Under the pieces are notes generated by a model, which saw nothing but the letters and a program-made list of their open reading frames with translations, did no database searches and had not been told where the DNA came from. Below, in pieces: positions 55,689 to 64,000 of a stretch of 64,000 bases of DNA. The translations under genes were made by a program, and so were the position numbers. The stretch is taken from contig NZ_JABANE010000001.1 of the NCBI RefSeq assembly GCF_012844305.1, forward strand, positions 109,372 through 173,371, in the 5' to 3' direction. Within the stretch, counting starts at the first letter, position 1. Every line of letters begins with the position of its first letter. Origin of the DNA: Flammeovirga aprica JL-4. GTDB taxonomy: Bacteria > Bacteroidota > Bacteroidia > Cytophagales > Flammeovirgaceae.

Positions 55689-57611
55689 ATGAAGAGTTTT
55701 ATAGTTACACTGCTTTTCTGTTTTTCTCTTTCACAAGCCTTCGCACAAGGGGATATTGATGAAAAGCTTTTAAAAAGTGCAGATATAGTGCTTTTGGAAT
55801 CGGAAATGGATTTGGTGGTTGAGAGCGAAGAAGATGTTAAATTATATTTTCATGAAAAGTTTCTAGTCCTTAATAGCGATGGCGTTGAAAAGGCGGCTTT
55901 GGCTGTACATTATGATAAAAGCACAAAGGTGACACAACTAGAAGGTACACTGCTGGAACAGGGGTATAAAAAGCCCAAAAAGTTCAAGGATTCTGATATC
56001 ATTGATGTCGCAACAAGTCCTTATGCTGGTTATGTAACTGATGATAGAGTGAAAGCCATAGAGCCTGTTATCACAAGTTATCCTGCAGTGGTGGAGTATC
56101 ATTATACATTGGCGTTTGATGGTATTTTTGCCTATCCAAAATGGTATCCTGTGAATCATTATAGGGAAGCAGTGTTATCTTCAAAGTTTTCTGTTAGTGT
56201 GCCTGAAGGGACAAAATTGAGAATCAAGGAAAAGAATATACCATCTTACGCAAAAACCGTAAATGAGGGAAAAGATGTATATCAATGGAGTCTTGAAAAT
56301 TATGCGGCTAAGAAGAAAGAAAATAGAAGCGTTCCTTTTAAAGAAATTTTTCCGAATGTGTCCGTACAACCCTATCATTTTACATACGAGAAGACGCAAG
56401 GAAGTCTAGATACATGGTCAGATTTTGGTGATTATATTGTCGGTTTGAATAAAGGGACGAGAGACCTTTCACCTGATGTGATAGCTGAAGTAAAGGAACT
56501 GACCAAAGATGCTCCCAATGATATAGAAAAAGCAAAGTTGATTTATGAATACATGCAAGGCAAGACCAGGTATGTGAGTATTCAACTGGGAATTGGTGGT
56601 TATAAACCATTTCCAGCGAGTTCTATCCATAAACAAGGGTATGGTGATTGTAAAGGTTTGTCAAACTATACCTACAATCTGATGAAGGCAGTGGGAATTG
56701 ATGCCCGCTATGTGATCATCAAGGCAGGAAGAGGATATAGTACATTGGATGAGGATATGGTAGGTACACAGTTTAATCATGCCATTTTATGTCTTCCTGA
56801 TATTGTAGAACAAGATACCGTTTGGTTGGAATGTACTTCTCAAACCAGTCCTTTTGGCTTTATAGGAAGTTTCACAGGAAATAGAAAAGCATTGGTGATA
56901 GAGGAAGGCAAAAGTAAGCTAGTCAACACCAAACAGTATACAGCAGAAGACAATCTTCAATCGAGGTCAACAGTGGTCAAGCTGAAACAGGATAAGAGCA
57001 TTTGGGTACAATCTCATATGGAGGCTAAAGGTTATCAATATGGTAATTATTCCCGTTTGGTCAGAGAATCTGAAGAGGATTTGAAGAAAGAATTCTTGAA
57101 GAGATACGCATTGAGCTCTTCTGAAGTAAAGTCCATTGAAGTTGATGATGATATGCATTATCCTGATCCTACATTTACAATGGATTATACTGTAAATGTG
57201 CGTAATTACAGCAAGCTAGTGAATGGAGGGATGTCTTTTGTACTTTTCCCTTATAAAGGAGATTATAAACAGCCTAAAAGGTATAGATCAAGAAAGACCG
57301 ATTTTGTGATCGATTACCCTTACACAGATATAGACACTGTAGATGTTTACCTGCTGGAAGGAATGAAGTTGAAAAATATTCCTGAAGTTCAAACATTGGA
57401 AACAGAATTTGGATCGTATTCTAATTCAGTGGAGAAGAAGAATGAAAACACTATCCGTTTGATCAGAAAGTTCTCTATTAAAGGAGGCGTTTATGCTAAA
57501 GAAAAGTACAGCGCATATTACAACTTTATGAAAGAGGTAAGAACTTTTGATTCAAGAACTTTTTGGTTGGAATATACGCCTGACTATAAGGATGAAGAAG
57601 ATCTGGAATAA
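55689..57611 (+). CDS. DUF3857 transglutaminase-like protein (apparently catalytic)
   Basis: The 640-residue protein has a signal peptide (QAFAQ, ~residue 20), DUF3857 (residues ~45-230) and a transglutaminase core at ~275-385. The core shows Cys321 (GYGDCKGLS), His364 (QFNHAIL) and Glu381 in the Asp position (WLECTSQ). It also has the typical YEYMQGKTRYVSIQLGIGGY lead-in near 278-297. A C-terminal beta domain follows. Members may crosslink, cleave or bind proteins; the activity is unproven. It is sandwiched between two paralogues that lack the Cys and His, with only 6 bp to the upstream one. Confidence 0.82.
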   Translation: MKSFIVTLLFCFSLSQAFAQGDIDEKLLKSADIVLLESEMDLVVESEEDVKLYFHEKFLVLNSDGVEKAALAVHYDKSTKVTQLEGTLLEQGYKKPKKFKDSDIIDVATSPYAGYVTDDRVKAIEPVITSYPAVVEYHYTLAFDGIFAYPKWYPVNHYREAVLSSKFSVSVPEGTKLRIKEKNIPSYAKTVNEGKDVYQWSLENYAAKKKENRSVPFKEIFPNVSVQPYHFTYEKTQGSLDTWSDFGDYIVGLNKGTRDLSPDVIAEVKELTKDAPNDIEKAKLIYEYMQGKTRYVSIQLGIGGYKPFPASSIHKQGYGDCKGLSNYTYNLMKAVGIDARYVIIKAGRGYSTLDEDMVGTQFNHAILCLPDIVEQDTVWLECTSQTSPFGFIGSFTGNRKALVIEEGKSKLVNTKQYTAEDNLQSRSTVVKLKQDKSIWVQSHMEAKGYQYGNYSRLVRESEEDLKKEFLKRYALSSSEVKSIEVDDDMHYPDPTFTMDYTVNVRNYSKLVNGGMSFVLFPYKGDYKQPKRYRSRKTDFVIDYPYTDIDTVDVYLLEGMKLKNIPEVQTLETEFGSYSNSVEKKNENTIRLIRKFSIKGGVYAKEKYSAYYNFMKEVRTFDSRTFWLEYTPDYKDEEDLE

Positions 57612-57633
57612 GTTAGGACCGAGGTATTTTAAG

Positions 57634-57701
57634 TAAGAATGAAGAGTTAAGAAAAATGGTTCCTAAACCACAGCACGAACCACCTTAACTCTTCATTCTT
57701 A
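57634..57701. repeat. 18-bp inverted repeat element between DUF3857 genes
   Basis: Perfect 18-bp arms (57634-57651 and 57684-57701) enclose a loop with its own 6-bp stem TGGTTC/GAACCA (57657-57662 and 57677-57682). The arms contain TTAACTCTTCATTCTTA; a similar sequence follows the right arm and another is near 39911. There is no T run after it. It could be a small dispersed palindromic repeat or an mRNA structure splitting the operon. Confidence 0.6.
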
Positions 57702-57754
57702 ACTTTTACCTCTCACCTCTTCATTATGTTTATTACTCAACAATTATCATCGAA

Positions 57755-59743
57755 ATGAATCAAAAGAAATTATTACTGCTATTATCAATATTTTTTCAAT
57801 GTAGTTTCTTTTCAGTTGCTCAATCTGTCACTCAAGATTTTGAATTCGGAGCAATGACGAAGGAAGAGTTTTTATCTGAAAGGTATGAGGTAGACACTTC
57901 CGCTGTGGCTTATTATGTGGGTGATTATGGAGAACTTTGGTACGAGAACGGTAATGGCTTTTTAATATCAGCATTAAAAAGAACAGTGAGAATAAAGATT
58001 CTTAAAACAGAAGGTCTAAAATATGCTGATCTATTGTTGAAGTATCAAAACGGTGGAGGGAGTATTCGTGCTATCAAGGGAAATGTTTATAATTTGGTGA
58101 ACAACAAGCTCATTAAAGAAGAATTGAGACCGGAGAATATCTATGAAGAAGAGTTAACTGATTATGCAAAGTCTAAAAAGATCTCATTCAGAAATGTAAA
58201 AGTCGGTTCTATCATTGAGTATTCTTATATCAAGAGAGGCGGGTTTTATTTCTCTAAATGGGAAGCACAGAAAGATATTCCGGTGAAGGTGAGTGATTTT
58301 ATATTTAAATACCCTAATGTAGTTTCATTCCATGTCAGAAATTCAGCCTTTTATCCACTGACCGAACTACCAAGTAGTACCACGAATATTTTTTTCAACT
58401 TCAACATGGGGTTAGTAGATAATAATCAAATTGTTACTATAAGGCACTGGAGAGAGGAGAATATACCTTCTTTTAGAGAAGAACCTCATATGTCGGCTCC
58501 AAATGACAAAAAAGCAAAGATTGAAATTGAATTTTCCCGTACGAATATTATTACCCAAGAGAATTATTCAACCTGGCATGATATCATGAAACTTTTATTG
58601 ATGTCGAAATCTTGTGGTGGAGAATTAGGTAAAGTGGGTTATATGAAATCCAGTTTGAAAAAGATTAAAAACAGTACAGATGATAAAATAGAAAGGGCAA
58701 AGCAAGTTTATACTTTAATACAAGAAAGAATGACTTGGAATGGTCAAGAGGGGATAACAGTAGGTGAAGGAGGGTTGAAGAAAGCTTATGATCAACGAAA
58801 GGGAAATGTGGCTGAAATCAACCTGATGCTGGTCAATGCACTTCGAGAGGTAGGAGTATCTGCTTTCGCATTATTGGGAAATACTCGCTCAAATGGTAAA
58901 ATTGAAAGATTGAATCCAAGTTTATATCGACTCGGGTACTTGATTGTATACATACAATGTGATGGAGAAGAATACTTTTTAGATGCCACTTCTAAAGATT
59001 TGCCATTTAATATTTTGCCTAAAAAAGCCTTGAATTATCAGGGTGTCGTCATGTCAGATAATTTAAGAGTGAATGGCCGGTTTGTAACTATTCCCTCCCT
59101 CTCTAAAGATGAGTTTTTTAAGAATATTGACTTGGAAATTACTCCTGATTTAACGGTGAAAGGATCATATAAAGGAGTTCATAAAGGGTATAACGCAGTA
59201 GATTTTCTGGAAGAATATAATAAAGATTCAGACAAGGAAGTGTTGATCGGAAAAATAGAGGAAAAGCATGAGGGCTTAATCGTAAATTCTTATGCGATTC
59301 AAGGAGTTGAAAAAGTGGGGAATACTCCAATAGAAACGGTTGAATTTGAAATTGAAAACTGTATAAAAAGAGCAGGGGATTCATTTATTATTAATCCACT
59401 TCAGGTTTTGGATATTATGGAGAGTCCTTTCAAATTGGAAGAAAGAAAATATCCTGTAGAGTTCCCGTATCCTTTGCGAAGAGCTTTTACGGTGAAATTA
59501 AAACTTCCTGATGGATTTAGTTTTAAGGAATTGCCTACTTCAACAAGGATGAATCTTATTGATAATAAAAGTGGCAGTTTTAGGTATGTCGTTGCACCAA
59601 ACGGAAATGAAGTGATGATAATGGTGGACTTTAGACTGAATAAAATGATTTTCCTGCCAGAAGAATATCCTTTCTTAAAGAAATTTTTTGAGGATGCTTA
59701 TGCTCTTCAGTTCTCGTCCGTAGCATTTAATCAAAGTCAGTAA
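57755..59743 (+). CDS. DUF3857 protein with degenerate transglutaminase-like domain
   Basis: This 662-residue protein is a close paralogue of the first DUF3857 gene (shared stretches such as RKGNV.EINLMLV, FLDATSK and LPFNILP.KALNYQGV). It has a signal peptide (SVAQ, ~23), a DUF3857 domain and a transglutaminase-like domain. Val352 replaces the catalytic Cys and Tyr395 the His; Asp410 is retained. It is therefore probably non-catalytic and binds rather than modifies its target. It is 143 bp after the second gene, with an inverted repeat in the gap, and is followed by a strong terminator. Confidence 0.8.
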   Translation: MNQKKLLLLLSIFFQCSFFSVAQSVTQDFEFGAMTKEEFLSERYEVDTSAVAYYVGDYGELWYENGNGFLISALKRTVRIKILKTEGLKYADLLLKYQNGGGSIRAIKGNVYNLVNNKLIKEELRPENIYEEELTDYAKSKKISFRNVKVGSIIEYSYIKRGGFYFSKWEAQKDIPVKVSDFIFKYPNVVSFHVRNSAFYPLTELPSSTTNIFFNFNMGLVDNNQIVTIRHWREENIPSFREEPHMSAPNDKKAKIEIEFSRTNIITQENYSTWHDIMKLLLMSKSCGGELGKVGYMKSSLKKIKNSTDDKIERAKQVYTLIQERMTWNGQEGITVGEGGLKKAYDQRKGNVAEINLMLVNALREVGVSAFALLGNTRSNGKIERLNPSLYRLGYLIVYIQCDGEEYFLDATSKDLPFNILPKKALNYQGVVMSDNLRVNGRFVTIPSLSKDEFFKNIDLEITPDLTVKGSYKGVHKGYNAVDFLEEYNKDSDKEVLIGKIEEKHEGLIVNSYAIQGVEKVGNTPIETVEFEIENCIKRAGDSFIINPLQVLDIMESPFKLEERKYPVEFPYPLRRAFTVKLKLPDGFSFKELPTSTRMNLIDNKSGSFRYVVAPNGNEVMIMVDFRLNKMIFLPEEYPFLKKFFEDAYALQFSSVAFNQSQ

Positions 59744-59749
59744 AAAAAG

Positions 59750-59796
59750 AAGTCACTCTTTTATCATGATATTAATAAAAGAGTGACTTGTATTTT
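59750..59796 (+). terminator. Terminator of the DUF3857 operon
   Basis: Perfect 15-bp arms (59750-59764 and 59775-59789) with a 10-nt loop are followed by GTATTTT, 7 bp after the stop codon. Confidence 0.85.
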
Positions 59797-59862
59797 AAGT
59801 GTTAGATTAATATAAAATTCTAACGGTACGATCTTTTATGTAGAAACGATTTCTCCGAACTT

Positions 59863-61833
59863 CTAAATATCATCCAAAAGTGCAATAGTAGTACGACGGT
59901 TCAGCTGATGTTCTTCCTCTGTTTCAGCATTGAATTCTACAGGGAGAAGCTCTCCGTAACCTTTTGCTTCCAAGCGGTTAGGGTCAATTCCTCTACTGAC
60001 GATGTATTCTACAGCCGCTTCCGCTCTTTTTTGAGAAAGTTTTAAGTTATATTTTTCAGAACCCCTGTCATCGGTATGCGAACCTAGCTCGATGCTGATA
60101 TTAGGGTGCTGTTTAAGGAGCGTTACTAATTTATTCAATTCTCTTGCCGCATCAGGACGGATTCTGTAATCGTCAAAATCATAGAAGATATTATTCAGTG
60201 TGATTTCTCCTTCCTCTACTAATTCATCATAGAAATCTTTCGTTAATTCTACTTCAGACTCTAATGTCCAATTCACAATTTTTTCCGGTAGATCTTTAAC
60301 ATCGTCTTGATCCACTTCTTTGTCGGCTGTGGTGTAATAAACAGAATCTTTGAAATACTTTTCTTTATCTCCTGTCAAGATATATTCATCACCCATGGTC
60401 AGTTGTGTTTTGAATTCATAGCGTCCGTCTTTATTGGAAACTACTTTTTCAATCAATTCCATTTCTGGAGTATACAATACAACGTCAACACCTGCTAATA
60501 ATACACGAGAGGTATCTTTAGTAGAGAAAGCTGTTCCCGCTAAGAAATAATTGACGGGTTTTAAAATAGGTGTCTTGTCAGAGAAGAAATAAATATGATC
60601 TGTTGCTGCTTCTCCACCACCTTCAATTCTGTTGGAAGTAAAAGCACCAAAGCGTTTTTCCAAAAATACAAGTCCGAAATCATCCGCAGAAGAATTGAAA
60701 GGTTTCCCCATATTTCTGATAGAGATTTTCTTGTTTTTACGAGTGGCCTCAAAAAGGTCCAAACCACCTAAGCCGGGATGTCCGTCTGAAGCGAAATACA
60801 TTTTACCAGTAGGAGCCACAAATGGGAACATATCATTACCTCTTGAGTTGATTTTTGGTCCCATGTTTCTAGGCTTACCCCATGAACCATTTGTATTTAA
60901 TTGCGATCTGTAAATGTCTATACCACCATAACCGCCTTTTCTGTTAGAAGCGAAATAAAGTGTTTTTCCATTGGTAGATAAGGCAGGGCAGGCGTCCCAT
61001 GATTGAGGACTGCTGATGTTTAATATTGTAGGTTCTGTCCATTTTCCACCTTCCAATCTCGATTCATAAAGGTCAACTTCTTTGTAGTTTTCTTTGTGAT
61101 GCCCGCTGTTGCTTTTGGCGAAAATCATATACGTACCTTCACGGTTGAAAGTCGCCGAAGCTTCATGGAAATTAGGATTATTGATTAAGCTGTCGAAGAA
61201 AGTAACGGTACCATTACAGCTGTCTGCTTTATCAAAAGTATAGCGATATAAACTTGAATAACCTTCACCAGTACCATGATAAACGGCATCTTTTGTATCT
61301 CTAGTAGAAGCAAAAATCAAATCTCCTTTTAAGAACATTGGAGAATATTCAGAAGCTTCCGTATTGATTGCATCACATTTTGTTACCTCAATAAACGGGT
61401 CAACTACCTTTGAAAGGCTGTCCACCATATCAATCTGCTTGATCTCGTCTTTTGCTCTACGGATCAGCTGACGGTCATCTCCTTCTTTAGCATATCTTGA
61501 AAATAATTTTCTAGCCTTCTCATAATCCCCTTGAAGCTCCAAACCATAGGCATAATAATAGTACATATCCATGTTCTCATATCCGCTGTCTTTGGCTTTT
61601 TTGTAATAGGGAAGAGCTTCGACAAGTCGGTTGGACAGACGGTAAGCTTCCGCTATTTTAAAATAAGCTTCAGGTTTCTCTTTGGTATATTTATCCGAAG
61701 AGACAATGTTCTCATATTTATGAATAGCAGGCTGATATTCACCATTAAGAAAGTGCTTTTCAGCTACTGAGAGTGGAGAGGAACAGCTTCCGAAGAGGCT
61801 TGCGATTGATATTGCTATAAGGAGGCGCTTCAT
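59863..61833 (-). CDS. PorE-like OmpA-family lipoprotein with TPR and beta-propeller
   Basis: The 656-residue product starts with a lipoprotein signal (FGSC, Cys17). TPR-like helices follow (~25-130), then PD40/WD40-like propeller repeats (~150-420, with SPMFLKGDLIFASTRD and KTLYFASNRKGGYGGIDIY). Next comes a carboxypeptidase-regulatory-like beta domain (~435-490, GVDVVLYTPEMELIEKVVSNKDGRYEF), and last an OmpA C-terminal peptidoglycan-binding domain (~545-656, IELGSHTDDRGSEKYN). This domain order matches PorE of the T9SS, but many Bacteroidota OmpA proteins share it. It ties the outer membrane to peptidoglycan. No PorP/SprF gene is adjacent. Confidence 0.78.
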   Translation of the reverse strand: MKRLLIAISIASLFGSCSSPLSVAEKHFLNGEYQPAIHKYENIVSSDKYTKEKPEAYFKIAEAYRLSNRLVEALPYYKKAKDSGYENMDMYYYYAYGLELQGDYEKARKLFSRYAKEGDDRQLIRRAKDEIKQIDMVDSLSKVVDPFIEVTKCDAINTEASEYSPMFLKGDLIFASTRDTKDAVYHGTGEGYSSLYRYTFDKADSCNGTVTFFDSLINNPNFHEASATFNREGTYMIFAKSNSGHHKENYKEVDLYESRLEGGKWTEPTILNISSPQSWDACPALSTNGKTLYFASNRKGGYGGIDIYRSQLNTNGSWGKPRNMGPKINSRGNDMFPFVAPTGKMYFASDGHPGLGGLDLFEATRKNKKISIRNMGKPFNSSADDFGLVFLEKRFGAFTSNRIEGGGEAATDHIYFFSDKTPILKPVNYFLAGTAFSTKDTSRVLLAGVDVVLYTPEMELIEKVVSNKDGRYEFKTQLTMGDEYILTGDKEKYFKDSVYYTTADKEVDQDDVKDLPEKIVNWTLESEVELTKDFYDELVEEGEITLNNIFYDFDDYRIRPDAARELNKLVTLLKQHPNISIELGSHTDDRGSEKYNLKLSQKRAEAAVEYIVSRGIDPNRLEAKGYGELLPVEFNAETEEEHQLNRRTTIALLDDI

Positions 61834-61929
61834 ATTTATTTAATGCGAGCAATGGTTTGCTGAGGTTAGTAAAAAAGGACTACTGTATAGAAGTTAGGAG
61901 TTTGTTTACTTTTGTGCAAATATTGAGGT

Positions 61930-61979
61930 ATAAAAATAGCCTTTGTCTAAATAAAAATCTTAGATAAAGGCTATTTTTT
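61930..61979 (-). terminator. Terminator of dapF
   Basis: Arms of 19 bp (61932-61950 and 61960-61978, one G-T pair) with a T run on the minus strand lie 31 bp after dapF, before the OmpA-family gene on the same strand. Confidence 0.88.
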
Positions 61980-62009
61980 ACGAATGAGGTATTTCACTCA
62001 AAAGTATCT

Positions 62010-62789
62010 TTATGCATCAATCTTTCCTTCAAAAACAGGAGTAGCCGGTCCCGAAAGAATGATATTGTTGTATTTTTTATCACTGTCTTTTTCAAATCCA
62101 ACAGCAAGTTGCCCACCTTTCACTTTTACAGCGATTGGAGAAGGCATTCCTTTTTCTATATTAGCGGCAATTGCACATGCTGTAACTCCTGTGCCACAAG
62201 CCAATGTCTCGTCCTCTACACCTCTTTCGAAAGTGTAAACTGTCAATGCTTGGTCACCTGTCACCTCTGCAAAGTTGACATTAGTACCTTCCTCATTGAA
62301 ACGCTCATTATGACGGATTGCTTTTCCTTCTTCAACCGTATCGAAGTTTTCTAAAGAATCTTCAAAACGTACATAATGCGGTGAACCTGTATCCATAAAA
62401 TAGTGGTCAGGGTTGATTTCAATCTCACCAGGAGGGTTCATTTTCAAATGTACTGTATTGGATTCGTCCAACTCTGCTTCATGTTCACCATCTGCAGCCC
62501 AGAACTTAGTCTTTGTTTCAAACAAGCCTAAAGTATGTGCAAAACGTACCGCACAGCGACCGCCGTTGCCACACATAGAACCAAGGTGTCCATCTGCATT
62601 AAAATAAACCATATCAAAATCATATCCTTCCTTCAAGCGGATAAGGATAAGGCCGTCGCCACCAATACCGAACCTTCTATCGCATAAGAAAGCCACCTTT
62701 TTATAATCATTAATGTCAAATTTATTGTCTCTGTCATCAATCATTACAAAGTCATTTCCTGCGCCTTGGTATTTCCAGAAGTTTATCAT
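62010..62789 (-). CDS. dapF: Diaminopimelate epimerase
   Basis: The enzyme converts LL- to meso-diaminopimelate for lysine and peptidoglycan synthesis. The 259-residue protein has the start YQGAGNDFVMIDDR and the first catalytic Cys73 in MCGNGGRC. The second Cys is in ETLACGTGVTAC (about 195-206). The length is normal. The same pathway is fed by asd, encoded elsewhere in the window. It is divergent from trpA. Confidence 0.97.
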   Translation of the reverse strand: MINFWKYQGAGNDFVMIDDRDNKFDINDYKKVAFLCDRRFGIGGDGLILIRLKEGYDFDMVYFNADGHLGSMCGNGGRCAVRFAHTLGLFETKTKFWAADGEHEAELDESNTVHLKMNPPGEIEINPDHYFMDTGSPHYVRFEDSLENFDTVEEGKAIRHNERFNEEGTNVNFAEVTGDQALTVYTFERGVEDETLACGTGVTACAIAANIEKGMPSPIAVKVKGGQLAVGFEKDSDKKYNNIILSGPATPVFEGKIDA

Positions 62790-63015
62790 TTTGTTATCAG
62801 ATTCTATGATTTATTATAAATTATCGAAAGGATGGGTGTGATTTTAAATTTATTCACAAGTATAGTTCCTTTGCACTACAAAAATATTGAGATAATTATT
62901 GAAAAAAAAGCAAATAATTGTAGATGTGTGCGTTTACTCACAAGAATTCAAACCGTAAGGGTGTTACTTTGATGTTTAATCCGTAACTTTCGTGACAAAA
63001 CAAACAGATAGAACT

Positions 63016-63792
63016 ATGCATAGAATTGATGAATTATTTCAGAGAAAGAAAGAAGACGTCTTAAACATTTATTTTACAGCAGGTTTTCCAAAATTAGAAG
63101 ATACAAGAGTAATTCTTAAAGCACTTCAAGACTCAGGTGTAGACTTGATTGAGATTGGAATTCCCTTTTCAGATCCTGTAGCGGATGGCCCTACAATCCA
63201 AGACAGTAATCAAGTGGCTTTGGATGGCGGTATGACTATGCATAAGTTATTTGAACAATTAGAGGGTTTTAGAGAAGAAGTTCAAGTGCCAGTGGTTGTA
63301 ATGGGCTACTTTAACCCAATTATGCAATACGGTTTAGAGAACTTCTGTAGAGATGCTCAAAGAGTAGGTATTGACGGTATTATCGTTCCTGATTTACCAA
63401 TGATCGAATATCAAATGAACTTGAAAAAGATGTTTGATGAGCACGGTATCAGAAACACATTCTTGATCTCACCTCAAACTTCTGAAGAGCGTATCCGTGA
63501 GATTGATGAAAACACTGAAGGATTTATCTATATGGTATCTTCTGCAAGTGTTACAGGTGCAAAAACAGGTATTTCTGATGCACAGATTGATTACTTCAAA
63601 AGAATTGAAGACATGAAATTGAAAAACCCAAGATTGATCGGTTTTGGTATTTCAGACAATCAGTCATTCAAGCAAGCGTCATCTTACGCAAACGGAGCTA
63701 TCATTGGTTCTGCTTTCGTAAAATTGATCAAGGAGTCAAACGACTTACCTGCTGATATTAATACTTTCGTAAAAGGAATTAGAGGAGAATAA
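63016..63792 (+). CDS. trpA: Tryptophan synthase alpha subunit
   Basis: This subunit cleaves indole-3-glycerol phosphate to indole and glyceraldehyde 3-phosphate and channels indole to TrpB. Starting at ATG 63016 gives 258 residues; a GTG at 62992 would add eight residues and is less likely. The catalytic Glu46 and Asp57 are visible in IEIGIPFSDPVADGPT. The C-terminal phosphate-binding region (IGFGISDNQS; GAIIGSAFVK) is intact. No other trp gene is in reach: dapF is divergent and a terminator follows. Confidence 0.96.
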   Translation: MHRIDELFQRKKEDVLNIYFTAGFPKLEDTRVILKALQDSGVDLIEIGIPFSDPVADGPTIQDSNQVALDGGMTMHKLFEQLEGFREEVQVPVVVMGYFNPIMQYGLENFCRDAQRVGIDGIIVPDLPMIEYQMNLKKMFDEHGIRNTFLISPQTSEERIREIDENTEGFIYMVSSASVTGAKTGISDAQIDYFKRIEDMKLKNPRLIGFGISDNQSFKQASSYANGAIIGSAFVKLIKESNDLPADINTFVKGIRGE

Positions 63793-63811
63793 TTTTCTCT
63801 TTTTATGATAT

Positions 63812-63850
63812 AAAAATGCTATTGGGTTTTAGGCTTGATAGCATTTTTTT
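63812..63850 (+). terminator. Terminator of trpA
   Basis: Arms of 11 bp (63812-63822 and 63838-63848) are followed by T, 20 bp after trpA. Confidence 0.85.
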
Positions 63851-63963
63851 ATGCTCTATGCCGTCATGTTTTTAATTGTGGTATTGTTGTAAAATAAAAT
63901 TGAAACCTATGTTTCAAGTGTTAAGCGATAGCGTACTAACTTAGCATTGTCAAAAGGAAATAA

Positions 63964-64000
63964 AACTCCTCAGAATAATATTTTGGATTTTCGAGGAGTT
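63964..64000 (-). terminator. Likely terminator of a gene beyond the window edge
   Basis: An 8-bp inverted repeat (63964-63971 with 63993-64000) is followed on the minus strand by TTTATTT. It would end a minus-strand gene whose coding region starts beyond the window. The stem may continue past the edge. Confidence 0.5.

Overview
The window is a 64 kb piece of a Bacteroidota chromosome. It is AT-rich, lacks Shine-Dalgarno sites before most genes, and carries a SusC/SusD pair, lipoproteins, a protease with a type IX secretion (T9SS) sorting tail, and the T9SS components PorQ and SprE/PorW. Two places match the Bacteroidota promoter pattern (TTTG, 19 nt, TAnnTTT[G/A]). Gene content fits a marine Cytophagales such as the Flammeovirga group, but the genus is inferred. 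I saw no rRNA, tRNA, CRISPR array, prophage or insertion sequence. Nearly everything reads as intact chromosomal core or family-typical accessory genes.

Layout. 0.3-1.5 kb: sulfotransferase. 1.5-7.3 kb (minus): tripartite RND efflux pump (adaptor, permease, TolC-like lipoprotein). 7.4-12.4 kb (minus): glpK, a TPR/PP2C-type phosphatase sensor with a TTG start and a T10 tract, and ruvB. 12.6-16.3 kb (plus): M16 peptidase, porQ, hslU. 16.8-26.1 kb (plus): SusC, SusD, a Calx-beta-like lipoprotein and a secreted subtilase, with a convergent AraC-type regulator. 27.2-32.1 kb (minus): penicillin-binding protein 1A and SprE/PorW. 32.3-39.8 kb (plus): M23 peptidase, bactofilin, then atpZ, an atpI-like gene and atpB-E-F-H-A-G; atpD and atpC are absent. 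40-45.8 kb (minus): NhaC antiporter, asd, ECF sigma factor, GT2 glycosyltransferase and a secreted protein of the family often labelled asparagine synthetase B. 46-48.8 kb (plus): two translationally coupled outer-membrane barrel proteins. 48.9-53.3 kb (minus): accA, Na/Pi symporter, histone-deacetylase-like hydrolase and CoA-binding protein. 53.7-59.7 kb (plus): three DUF3857 proteins. 59.9-62.8 kb (minus): a PorE-like OmpA lipoprotein and dapF. 63.0-63.8 kb (plus): trpA.

How genes work together. The SusCD-lipoprotein-subtilase cluster looks like a peptide or protein uptake locus whose protease leaves the cell by the T9SS; porQ, sprE/porW and the PorE-like protein elsewhere in the window belong to or resemble parts of that machine. 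The M23 peptidase and bactofilin form a cell-shape pair that runs directly into the ATP synthase operon.

Most notable signals: a hairpin in every untranslated gap of the atp operon from atpB onward and a consensus promoter inside the cluster; a DUF3857 trio in which an apparently catalytic transglutaminase-like protein sits between two paralogues that have lost the catalytic Cys and His; an 18-bp inverted repeat between two of those genes; and the T10 tract at the start of the TPR/phosphatase gene.
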